A stretch of DNA of 55,726 bases from an uncultured Porphyromonas sp. (GTDB taxonomy: Bacteria; Bacteroidota; Bacteroidia; Bacteroidales; Porphyromonadaceae). Every line of letters begins with the position of its first letter. Within the stretch, counting starts at the first letter, position 1. Both the position numbers and the translations under genes were made by a program. The stretch is from positions 1-55,726 of the forward strand of contig NZ_UQJH01000009.1 of assembly GCF_900541275.1 (NCBI RefSeq), written 5' to 3'. Positions 8,216 to 16,780 of the stretch are shown here, one piece after another. The notes beneath the pieces are model-generated. The model saw only the letters and a program-made list of their open reading frames with translations, did no database searches and had not been told where the DNA came from.

Positions 8216-9826
8216 ATGAGTCCCATAATAATTGCGATCATCGTCGCCATAGTCCTACTGGCATCGGGCTGGATTCTGCTCAATAAGCAGAACGAGCGCC
8301 ATGCTCAGAGGCTCTATGAAAACGAGATCGCCAAAGCCAAAGAGGCTCGGCAGGAGTACCTCGACCAGGCCAAGGTCACTCGAGACGAGTACATGGCCAA
8401 GGCGAGAGAGGATGCCGAGATGCTCCAGAGAGACAAGCTCCTGAAGATCAAGGAAGAATTCCTAAAGCGCAGGGCCGAGCTCGCAGACGAAGTACAGGCT
8501 CGTCAAGCCTCACTCCAGTCCATCGAGGACAAGCTCAAGAAGCGCGAGGAGCAGCTCACCAAGCTCCAGGACGACATGTCCCGCCGCTCACAGGCGATAG
8601 AGGAGGAGGGAGTCAACCTCAAGAAGCAGATCGACTTCAATAAGGCCAAGGAGGCCGAGCTCGAGGCGCTACGTCTCCGCCAGCTTGAGCAGCTCGAGGA
8701 GACCAGCGGTCTTACCAAGGAGCAAGCCAAGGCGCAACTGATGGAGCACCTCAAGAGCGAGGTCAAGTCCAGCGCCGCCATCATGACCAATGAGATCATC
8801 GATGATGCGAAGCTCAAGGCAAATGCCGAGGCGCGCAAGATCGTCATCAAGACCATCCAGCGCATCGCCACCGAGACCGCTATCGAGAATGCGGTCACCG
8901 TCTTTCACATCGACAACGATGACATCAAGGGGCGCATCATCGGTCGTGAGGGACGCAACATCCGCGCCCTCGAGGCTGCCACCGGTGTCGAGATTATCGT
9001 CGATGACACCCCTGAGGCGATCCTGCTCTCCTGCTTTGACCCCGTCCGCCGAGAGCTGGCACGCCTGTCCCTCCACGAGCTGGTGCAGGACGGACGCATC
9101 CACCCCGCCCGCATCGAGGAGGTGGTCGAGAAGACTGAGAAGCAGCTCGAGGAGGAGATCATGGAGACCGGCGAGCGAACCGTGATCGACCTCGGCATCC
9201 ACGGCATGCACCCCGAGCTGATCCGCCTCGTCGGCAAGATGAAATACCGCTCCAGCTATGGGCAAAACCTCCTCCAGCACAGCCGCGAGACCGCCAACCT
9301 CTGTGCCGTCATGGCCTCGGAGCTCGGACTGGACGCCAAGAAGGCGCGCCGTGCCGGACTCCTCCACGACATCGGAAAGGTGGCAGACGAGGAGCCGCAG
9401 ATGCCTCACGCCCTCCTCGGCATGAAGCTCTGCGAGAAGTACAAGGAGAAGCCGGACATCTGCAATGCCGTCGGCTCCCACCACGATGAGATCGAGATGA
9501 GCACCCTCATCGCCCCCATCATCCAGGTCTGCGATGCCATCAGTGGCGCACGACCCGGAGCACGGCGCGAGATAGCAGAGGCCTACATCAAGCGACTTAA
9601 GGCACTTGAGGACCTCGCCCTCTCCTACCCCGGAGTGATCAAGACCTACGCTATCCAGGCAGGTCGCGAGCTCCGCGTCGTCGTCGGGGCCGACAAGGTC
9701 GACGATGCCGGCACCGTCGAGCTCTCCAATGCGATCGCTGAGCGAGTGCAGGATGAGCTCACCTACCCCGGGCAGGTCAAGATCACCGTCATCCGGGAGC
9801 GACGCGTCGTCTCCTACGCCAAGTAA
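8216..9826 (+). CDS. rny: Ribonuclease Y
   Basis: RNase Y is a membrane-anchored endoribonuclease that starts mRNA decay in many bacteria. The 536-residue product shows the full architecture: one N-terminal membrane helix (about 3-21), a long charged coiled coil (about 25-200), a KH domain with DDIKGRIIGREGRNIRALE, and an HD domain with the metal-binding motif LLHDIGKVADEE. The length matches the family. It is the last gene of the fabD run and is followed within 20 bp by a strong terminator. Confidence 0.97.
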   Translation: MSPIIIAIIVAIVLLASGWILLNKQNERHAQRLYENEIAKAKEARQEYLDQAKVTRDEYMAKAREDAEMLQRDKLLKIKEEFLKRRAELADEVQARQASLQSIEDKLKKREEQLTKLQDDMSRRSQAIEEEGVNLKKQIDFNKAKEAELEALRLRQLEQLEETSGLTKEQAKAQLMEHLKSEVKSSAAIMTNEIIDDAKLKANAEARKIVIKTIQRIATETAIENAVTVFHIDNDDIKGRIIGREGRNIRALEAATGVEIIVDDTPEAILLSCFDPVRRELARLSLHELVQDGRIHPARIEEVVEKTEKQLEEEIMETGERTVIDLGIHGMHPELIRLVGKMKYRSSYGQNLLQHSRETANLCAVMASELGLDAKKARRAGLLHDIGKVADEEPQMPHALLGMKLCEKYKEKPDICNAVGSHHDEIEMSTLIAPIIQVCDAISGARPGARREIAEAYIKRLKALEDLALSYPGVIKTYAIQAGRELRVVVGADKVDDAGTVELSNAIAERVQDELTYPGQVKITVIRERRVVSYAK

Positions 9827-9840
9827 TCCGGCACCACCCC

Positions 9841-9891
9841 AAAAAAGAGGGTGCGCCATCCGTATGGGATGGCGCACCCTCTTTTTTTTTT
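9841..9891 (+). terminator. rny terminator; copy 1 of a 39-bp hairpin repeat
   Basis: A stem of about 20 bp (left arm to 9861, loop GTAT at 9862-9865, right arm from 9866) is flanked by six As on the left and ten Ts on the right (9882-9891). It can act in both directions. The core 9845-9883 is identical, including the loop, to 24916-24954, on the other side of the fimbrial operon. Confidence 0.92.
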
Positions 9892-10486
9892 GAAGCTACA
9901 GAAGACCGCAGCACAATAGCTATAGTCGATAGGGGGCTCGGGGAGGGGGGGACGTACCTGATCTTTACAGCTATGATAAACGCCCCCTACCGAGGTGCCG
10001 CTCCGCCTCCCATCTCCAATCGAGGTCGGATGGTGCACCCCAGGGGGGGGGGACCTTTTGGGGAGGGGTCGTTCTCGCGTAAGTCTAATACCGATATTAG
10101 TGTCGCCTAATACCGATATTAGTGATCACTAATATCGGTATTAGGATTTCCCCACTTATATCGTCTCTTCAGAGAGCCGGCTTGCCTCGTCGTCGTCTCA
10201 CCGCCAGAGCCTGTCCCGAGGGGCGCAAATGGGGCCATCTAATAGATGGTACACCGGCAGGCGTAAGGATGGCCGATGCATAGGGAGCGTGCATCCCCGT
10301 CGGGGTGCCGTCGCTCGTGTCCGACCTCTCGGATCAACTGATGATCAGCGAGAGGGTACCAAAAAGAAGGGTGTACCCATCACGAGCACACTCTCCTTGA
10401 TTATATCAATATCCTGTGTCTAAGAGGATATTGGTATACACATATATGAAGCTTAGTTTACTGATGTACTCGCATCAGAATAGCGA
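9892..10486. other. Non-coding region between rny and the fimbrial operon, with several hairpins
   Basis: No credible gene is seen. The region holds a run of ten Gs at 10043-10052, repeat array A at 10085-10144, and hairpins at 10325-10355 (CCTCTC/GAGAGG outer arms with GATCA/TGATC inside) and 10403-10437 (12-bp stem, one G-U). The last lies 49 bp after the stop of the minus-strand fimbrial operon and may help end it, although it lacks a T tract. The segment 10160-10360 is rich in short inverted repeats and could be a structured RNA, but no known family is recognised. Confidence 0.55.
10085..10144. repeat. Array A: three 16-bp near-palindromes at 22-bp period
   Basis: Units at 10085-10100 and 10107-10122 read CTAATACCGATATTAG; the unit at 10129-10144 is the reverse complement CTAATATCGGTATTAG. 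Spacers are 6 bp (TGTCGC, TGATCA). Because TGATCA is itself palindromic, 10107-10144 is a perfect 38-bp palindrome. The same unit and spacing recur at 25060-25141 and 55392-55451. Confidence 0.95.
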
Positions 10487-13400
10487 TTATTCGATAGTAT
10501 TGTTCTGGATACAGCGGACCGGATTGGAGAAGTTGCCGTTCCAGTACTCAATGAATGCATTCTGGTACTCAAGGGTAGCGCGGAAGGCATTCATACCATC
10601 AGAGCTGAAGTTTGCCCAGTATGCAGTCTTGACCCCCTCGCTGACGATGCTGAAGGCTGCGTCAGTACTCATGGCACGGAAGCCGGCGAAGGGAAACCAG
10701 CAGCTCACCTTATCGTCGTTGTAGAAGAAGACCCCGTTATTGATCATACCATCCTTAGCGGCAGCATCCAGCCCCTCACTGGGCAGGTAGTCCTCGGTAC
10801 CATTGGCATAGATACGGGCCTGAGAGAGGTAGCGATTGAGCCTGAAGAGCTCTGCATAGCTTGGTACCCTCCACCCTTCGGGGCAGGGGTCGTTATAGCT
10901 TTTGCTTGTCGGCATCTGCATCACATTGGTCGCCATACCTACATAGTACGACCAGTTCCAAGCATCGTTAAGCCTACTCGCATTTGAGGTTTGGGCGGGG
11001 AAGGTACCGTACATTCCCCAGGAGAAGTAGCCGTCATTAGCCTCAGGGACATTACGCCCAGCAAAGTAATACCGTGTCTTATTATTCCCATAGCTATTAA
11101 TTTGTGCCGGGTCTACGGACCAACGGAAGTACTCGACCTTATTACGTCCGTAGGTGGATGTCGGTACAGTGGTACTCCCCCCCCACTCAGAGGGTGACTT
11201 GTCAAAAGATCGCCCGTAGGCATAGATCACCGGCTCATCTCCCGGCTGGGCTATCGGGACAGCGCAAGCATAGAGCAGGTCGCGAGGCGGGAGCTCCTGA
11301 TTATACCGGTCCGTCTTGATGACATAGCGATTCCAATTGCGTGACCCTCCGACGAAGCGTGAGACCTTGAGGTTGCGGTCCATCCAGATCTCCTTGCCTA
11401 TCCGGACATACCCCCCCTGATAGACCATAATGCGCTTGAAGAACTGGTCCCCGATGATATCGACATATCCCTCGCGCGCAGGATAGAGCCCACCGATCTC
11501 TTCCCCCTGATTATTTGGCGGGAGAGTGACGGTGAAGGTACTATTGTAGGACCCCTTGTCAAAGGTCGGCTGTGTAATAGTGATCCAGTCGTGCGAGGCC
11601 TTGACCTCCCACTTCATCGTCGAGCTAACATCGATGGAGTAGGTCTGAGACTGCCTCTGATAGAGACTGCTCTCGATGACTCTCGTGGATCGCTCCATGA
11701 AGGGCTTCTTAGGCTCGCTATCGGGATAGGTGATCCGATAGTCCAGCCCCAGACCGGAGACCACTCGGATGGTGACAGACCTGGTGGGGTAGTCCCTATG
11801 GTAGGGCGACAACTTCAGCTCAATGTATCCCTCCCTGTAGAAGGAGCCCTCTGTCAAGCCATCCGCCACGATCGTCAGCGAGGAGGGTCCCATATATATG
11901 GGGCGACCTAAGTCATTATCCACATACGAAGGCTTCGTATCCAGTGTGATATGGATCCACTTGTCCTCCTCGGGGAGATCGGGGTCGAGGAGATCGACAC
12001 CCTTGGAGTCATAGATCTTGTTGATGTACCAATAGGTGTCCGGGAAAGTGGTGGCGATGGTGGAGTAGAAGACCTCTCTCTGTGCGCCATTGCTGACATG
12101 GAGCGAGGGATCAGCATCAAGGTTATCGAAGTACCCATCATCCGGCTGCTGTGAGACCGGTATCTCCGTATAGAGATTGGGCCGACCTACCACAATCACA
12201 CAGATGATCGCTTTCCTGACGGGAGATCTTTTCCCTACACCCTCCATATTCGCATAGTCAGGCAGTGCTGTACGTGTAATATTAAGTCCATTGGGCAGAC
12301 CGCTGTTTCCGTCCTTACTCACCTCCACTGTCAGCCAATCCTCATAGAGAGGATCCGACACTGCCGGATCGACATAGACTACTCTTGTCTGTATCTCAGG
12401 ATTAGGGGCGTTTGTCTTGAGAAGAAAGGGATCAGTCCGACCGTCCTTCACCAATTGCAGATCTCGATCCTCCATGGCGAGGTAGTACTGACCGTCAAAC
12501 TTGACATACCGGTAGTCCCCCACATCCTTAGAGATAAAGTTGTCGGCGTCCTGAGCATACTCCAGCACGAGGTTGGTAGCCTTATTGGCCTTAGCCTCCT
12601 CGACCTTGTAGTACCCTTCACCCCTCACCTCCTTGATATTAATAGTGTACAGACTATTGCGGGATATAAGTTGCTCGCCTCTGTAGTCAGCAGGGTCTAT
12701 CCGGAAGTAGCCCCAGTCCGTCTTTCCCTTGAAGAGGTGGAGGATCAAGTAGATCGACTGGTCGTTGGCGGGGTTAGTGTCCTCTGAGTCACTGGTCCTG
12801 TCGTAGCTGAAGTACTCGAGGGTAAAGAGATGTGCCACGCTGCTGTCATTACTCAGTGAGCCCTGTACCCCATTATACCTCTTCCCGGAGTCGGGAGTAA
12901 GACTCTTGCCGGTGACATCGTCTCTGTGCGGTGATAGATAGCAGCTCTTGGCGCCATTGTAGAGCTGCGCTGAGGCGATCGTGAACCGCTTGTCACTCAT
13001 TACCACCTCTATCTGTGAGACTAACCTCTGGAGTCTCATAGCCACTCGCTCAGTGGCGGATATGGTTACGCTCTTTGCCTCACCATACATAATAAATGGG
13101 GCCCAGAGCTCATCCTCACTCTTTGAGATGGTCACCACCATGTCACTCAGAGCCTGCCTCGTGGTCACCGTTCCTAAGTCAGCCTCGAGAGAGGCGGTGG
13201 GATTGGCCACAGCATAGAAGTCGTAGGCCCCCTCGCTGAGGTCCAGCCGTGTGGAGAAGAGACCGGAGATGACAGGTGAGCTACTATAGTCGAGAACCAC
13301 CCTGGTGAGTGGAGCTGCCGGGTCGGTCGAGGGAGCATAGAAGAGGTAGATCTTCTTCACCGTAGCCTCATTCTCGAAGTCCCCCCCCTCGACAGACTTG

Positions 13401-13603
13401 AGTGAAGGTGTACCCCCTACCCGAGACTTGCCAAATCGGGGTACGGAAAAGTCGATCTGCACCTTGGTGCTCTGGTGAGAGGCGACAAGCTCCTCGGCCG
13501 TCTCTCTCTGCTGAGTGCATGCTACAGCAAGGAGCAGCATCACCAGCGTCCCCAAGCAACGACTCGAGCGGGACCATATATCACTGGATATCATACTTCT
13601 CAT
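10487..13603 (-). CDS. Large fimbrial tip-type lipoprotein (third of three)
   Basis: This 1038-residue protein is exported as a lipoprotein: a hydrophobic signal ends in LLLAVAC (Cys29), with M4 as an alternative start. The N-terminal third looks fimbrillin-like (VKKIYLFYAP, GAYDFYAVANPTA, FIMYGEA). The middle has all-beta BACON-like segments (DYRITYPDSEPK, YSIDVSSTMKWEVKASHDW). The last 300 residues match the FISUMP-type pattern (IWMDRNLKVS, DPCPEGWRVPSYAEL, PVRCIQ). It is the last gene of the fimbrial operon, 21 bp after its paralogue. Function as a tip adhesin is inferred from position and from FimC-E or Mfa3-5 in Porphyromonas gingivalis, whose tip proteins are smaller. It contains two runs of eight identical bases (11177-11184, 13381-13388). 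Confidence 0.75.
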   Translation of the reverse strand: MRSMISSDIWSRSSRCLGTLVMLLLAVACTQQRETAEELVASHQSTKVQIDFSVPRFGKSRVGGTPSLKSVEGGDFENEATVKKIYLFYAPSTDPAAPLTRVVLDYSSSPVISGLFSTRLDLSEGAYDFYAVANPTASLEADLGTVTTRQALSDMVVTISKSEDELWAPFIMYGEAKSVTISATERVAMRLQRLVSQIEVVMSDKRFTIASAQLYNGAKSCYLSPHRDDVTGKSLTPDSGKRYNGVQGSLSNDSSVAHLFTLEYFSYDRTSDSEDTNPANDQSIYLILHLFKGKTDWGYFRIDPADYRGEQLISRNSLYTINIKEVRGEGYYKVEEAKANKATNLVLEYAQDADNFISKDVGDYRYVKFDGQYYLAMEDRDLQLVKDGRTDPFLLKTNAPNPEIQTRVVYVDPAVSDPLYEDWLTVEVSKDGNSGLPNGLNITRTALPDYANMEGVGKRSPVRKAIICVIVVGRPNLYTEIPVSQQPDDGYFDNLDADPSLHVSNGAQREVFYSTIATTFPDTYWYINKIYDSKGVDLLDPDLPEEDKWIHITLDTKPSYVDNDLGRPIYMGPSSLTIVADGLTEGSFYREGYIELKLSPYHRDYPTRSVTIRVVSGLGLDYRITYPDSEPKKPFMERSTRVIESSLYQRQSQTYSIDVSSTMKWEVKASHDWITITQPTFDKGSYNSTFTVTLPPNNQGEEIGGLYPAREGYVDIIGDQFFKRIMVYQGGYVRIGKEIWMDRNLKVSRFVGGSRNWNRYVIKTDRYNQELPPRDLLYACAVPIAQPGDEPVIYAYGRSFDKSPSEWGGSTTVPTSTYGRNKVEYFRWSVDPAQINSYGNNKTRYYFAGRNVPEANDGYFSWGMYGTFPAQTSNASRLNDAWNWSYYVGMATNVMQMPTSKSYNDPCPEGWRVPSYAELFRLNRYLSQARIYANGTEDYLPSEGLDAAAKDGMINNGVFFYNDDKVSCWFPFAGFRAMSTDAAFSIVSEGVKTAYWANFSSDGMNAFRATLEYQNAFIEYWNGNFSNPVRCIQNNTIE

Positions 13604-13624
13604 AGTCCTTCTTTACTTCCTTTG

Positions 13625-16600
13625 TCATTCTCCAAGCTTCACACAGCGTACCGAGGCACTCTCAGCGGCATTTTGTATGCCCATCTGCACTCTGGATGGC
13701 GTCACGATCATGGTATAGCTAGCCTGCAGCATATTATCTGCATCACCAGGCTGGAGTGGATCCTTCTCAGCTTGCTTGTAGTACCCTATAGCCCCCGAGA
13801 GGTCAGTAGAGTTCCACGCAAGCAGACGAGCCCCGGCTGCCGGCAGAAAGAAGGGTGTTGCCTGGCGATCGTCACGATGCTGGCTGTCGGGGATCCAGGT
13901 CCTCCAGCCACTATTCTTGACACCCATATCCCCATAGGTGTAGGTGAGTTCGGAGTGGCTATCCCAGGGGAACGCATTGGGGGCACCATACTGACCGCCT
14001 CCGAAGTCGCTCATCGTAGCGACGAGATTACTCATATCCTGCTGCGTGGGGAGACCCCATCCCGGTGGGCAGGGATTGAGCGTGTATCCTACCTGCAGAG
14101 GTTCCAGATTGTATTGAGCTGTAGCTTTGTTCCAGTCGAAGGAGTAATTCTGGTAATTTCCGGTATAGCTCCCGAACCAAAAGAGCTGGTACACTGTATA
14201 CTTTAGCTCTCTAGAGCGATAGTAGAATAGTTCGGGATGACTCTCAAAGAAGTTTCCCGCATAGTAGCCGGACTGTGGCGCACCGCAGGGGAAGAGCCCG
14301 TCGTCTCCATAGTCTCCTCCGGCATTACGACTGGACGGTGTCGGCGCGAGGTAGTGGTTACTCTTACCATAGGCCCCATGGACCGAGGTGGGCAAACCGA
14401 CCGGATTGGCGTAGGGGTAGAGCATCGGGTAGCCCTTATTCTCAGGGTCGAACTCCTCGGAGAAGAGGTAGCCGGTCTTGAGGTTACGATCGAGCCACCT
14501 CTTACCATTGATCTCCACGTAGCCTCCCTGATAGACATCTATTCGATCCCCCCCAAGTTCGAGGACGGGAGATCCCTGACTATCCACAGCGTTCCCCTTA
14601 TAGATGATTGAGAGCGTAGCCGCTCTCGCCTCCGGATAGACGAAAGCCTTCATGGTCTTATCATAGTGGGGTGTGGTCTCATTGGGCTGGATCGTCACTT
14701 TCAGCCTATTGGTGTACTTTTCCGCCCCGTAGCCCTCAGTCGCCGGATAGCTGAATGAGATTGGATCGGCCTTGATCCACGAGGAGGCTCCCGCCGGAGT
14801 CACCACGGCACTCCAGGAGCAGTTACTGGTGACATCGACATAGAAGACCGACGGCTCTTTGCTTTGCATATCGGTCTCCATCACATAGCGATCACGCTTC
14901 ATATCTCCGGGATAGTCCTCCGGGTAGGTGATCTTGTAGTCAAAGCTGAAGTCCTGCGTCACGTAGATCGTGTTGAAGAAGTAATTATAGAAGCCGGTCT
15001 GGATCACTACCTTGGCAGCACGAGGCATAGCCTTAGCCATCTTCTTGGTCTTGATGACAACGTCACCCGCACCGATGGTAGAGACCAAGTACGCCTCATC
15101 TTTGGAGGCAAAGGCTTCGTCAAAGTCCCACTTCTTGCCATTGGGGAGAGTGACCGACTCGATGAACTCGTACTCGTCTTTAACGTCACCACTAAGGACC
15201 GGCTCCCCTTCAGCATTCTTTTCACGGACGGACACGTACCCCTTCCCCGGGACGTAGAAAAGGACGTCCCTGACAGACCATGACTGTCGCTCGATGGGGA
15301 GCATAACGTGGGACCTAAACTCCTCCGCCTCACCGCTGTCCGAGAAGAAGTCAGTCGGGCTCACAGACATATTGAGTGCATCGGAGTAGTAGATCTGATC
15401 AGCCCTCTGTCGCACGTCGATACGGAGCTTCAGGTCATCGGTATGGATCCCCTCCGCCCGGACAAAGGCGTACGCATCGCGTTGCTCATTACTATTATTC
15501 TGGAAGCAGCCGACATTTAGCCGATAGCGCCGAGATCCACCGGCACCGATGACGTCCGTACCCCCCCCGTCCGGAGAGAGGGACATCGTCGACCAAGTGG
15601 CTTCTTCGAAGCGAGGGTGCTCCGGGTCCCGAGCATTCTTCCTGTCCACAGGAGGGATCAGCACCAGAGAGGGGACATTGGTCTCTATGGTGGTGGAGCG
15701 CTGCTGCTGGATGGCATCGTACTCGAAGAATACCCGACCTGCGGAGATGTAGTAGTTGTCGAAGAATACCACCTCTCTACTATTGGTCATATCCCAGTCG
15801 GCGACCGTGAAGACTACAATCTTATTTGCGGTATTGGCCACAGCCTCCTCGAGGGTATTGTAGCCGACACCGATCACCTTGACGACATTGAGCCGGTAGT
15901 GGCGACCATGCTGAAGGGACTGGACGCCGTCCTTGACATTGAGGGCGACACGATAGTAGGAGCTGACACCATGATACCGTCCCCTGAAGATCACGTACGC
16001 CTCCTTGGTCGGGTCGTTCTCTACCCGCTTTGGGTAGCTGTAGACCCTCTGCCCAGTGGAGAGCTTACCGCTATTTGCCGGGGCGGAGGTGTAGCCGGTA
16101 ACTGAAGTGGGATCATCCTGCTGCAGGTAGCCTTTGGTCTCTCCATTGTAGAGATACCACTCGTCCTCCAGCTCAAATCCATCCTCAGCTCTTGCGGTGG
16201 AGATAATGTCGACAGCAAAGGCGCTTCGCTGCAGCTCAGCCCGGATATTGGTGTATGTCTGGACATTTTCCGCACTCACCTCACCATACATCAGGAGGGG
16301 TGTCGAGGGAAGACCCGTGCCGGAGCTGACGAGGCGACTCCTGAGCTGGACAAGCGTCGTGGGGCGGAAGGTGGCAGGTAATTTCTTATTGGCAATCACC
16401 GCAATCCTATAGCTTACCCCCGCTGTCAGTGCGATAGGGTACTGATACTCCGTGTCGCTCACTTTCTTCAGGCCATTGCTCTGATTTATCTGTACCGGTG
16501 ACCCGATGATGGTGCCATCCGGCTTGGCGAGGATGTAGTAGAGTGAGTCGACCTTCTTCTCTTCATCCGTCTCTCCAGAGGGGGCATCCGGTGCGGCACG

Positions 16601-16768
16601 CAAAAGCAACTGACTCTCTGCTAGGTGAATATTGATCATCACCGTGACCTCGCGACCCTGCGCCAACTCATCGCCCTCCATACGGGGGTCTCGGCAGCCT
16701 CCCAGTGTGAGGAGAGAGAGTAGGAGTAGGACAAGGGTATATATCTTATTCATAGCGAACTCATTCAC
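13625..16768 (-). CDS. Large fimbrial tip-type lipoprotein (second of three)
   Basis: This 1047-residue lipoprotein has its lipobox in TLGGC (Cys25). A start at M6 (16753) gives a cleaner signal, MNKIYTLVLLLLSLLTLGGC, and is equally likely. It shares the DYKITYPEDYP segment, the BACON-like stretch (FYVDVTSNCSWSAVV) and the FISUMP-type end (RWLDRNLKTG, NPCPPGWGLPTQQDM, SVRCVKLGE) with the downstream protein, so the two are tandem paralogues. The N-terminal part (PLLMYGEVSAENVQ, YRIAVIANKKLP) is fimbrillin-like. It lies 12 bp after the first tip gene. A C8 run lies at 15561-15568. Tip or accessory role in the fimbria is inferred from the operon. Confidence 0.75.
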   Translation of the reverse strand: MNEFAMNKIYTLVLLLLSLLTLGGCRDPRMEGDELAQGREVTVMINIHLAESQLLLRAAPDAPSGETDEEKKVDSLYYILAKPDGTIIGSPVQINQSNGLKKVSDTEYQYPIALTAGVSYRIAVIANKKLPATFRPTTLVQLRSRLVSSGTGLPSTPLLMYGEVSAENVQTYTNIRAELQRSAFAVDIISTARAEDGFELEDEWYLYNGETKGYLQQDDPTSVTGYTSAPANSGKLSTGQRVYSYPKRVENDPTKEAYVIFRGRYHGVSSYYRVALNVKDGVQSLQHGRHYRLNVVKVIGVGYNTLEEAVANTANKIVVFTVADWDMTNSREVVFFDNYYISAGRVFFEYDAIQQQRSTTIETNVPSLVLIPPVDRKNARDPEHPRFEEATWSTMSLSPDGGGTDVIGAGGSRRYRLNVGCFQNNSNEQRDAYAFVRAEGIHTDDLKLRIDVRQRADQIYYSDALNMSVSPTDFFSDSGEAEEFRSHVMLPIERQSWSVRDVLFYVPGKGYVSVREKNAEGEPVLSGDVKDEYEFIESVTLPNGKKWDFDEAFASKDEAYLVSTIGAGDVVIKTKKMAKAMPRAAKVVIQTGFYNYFFNTIYVTQDFSFDYKITYPEDYPGDMKRDRYVMETDMQSKEPSVFYVDVTSNCSWSAVVTPAGASSWIKADPISFSYPATEGYGAEKYTNRLKVTIQPNETTPHYDKTMKAFVYPEARAATLSIIYKGNAVDSQGSPVLELGGDRIDVYQGGYVEINGKRWLDRNLKTGYLFSEEFDPENKGYPMLYPYANPVGLPTSVHGAYGKSNHYLAPTPSSRNAGGDYGDDGLFPCGAPQSGYYAGNFFESHPELFYYRSRELKYTVYQLFWFGSYTGNYQNYSFDWNKATAQYNLEPLQVGYTLNPCPPGWGLPTQQDMSNLVATMSDFGGGQYGAPNAFPWDSHSELTYTYGDMGVKNSGWRTWIPDSQHRDDRQATPFFLPAAGARLLAWNSTDLSGAIGYYKQAEKDPLQPGDADNMLQASYTMIVTPSRVQMGIQNAAESASVRCVKLGE

Positions 16769-16780
16769 TTGTTTATCACT

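Noticed and set aside
8669..9877. 402-codon minus-strand open frame opposite rny
   Set aside because: rny is an unmistakable full-length gene; the antisense product is a low-complexity Leu/Asp-rich shadow.
10043..10052. Ten-G run as a phase-variable promoter element
   Set aside because: It lies between the ends of convergent transcription units and is not upstream of any gene.
10085..10144. CRISPR array
   Set aside because: Spacers are only 6 bp, units occur in both orientations and no cas genes are near.
10229..10423. 64-codon open frame in the rny-fimbrial gap
   Set aside because: Runs through several hairpins and has an unnatural composition (Arg, Gly, Ser).
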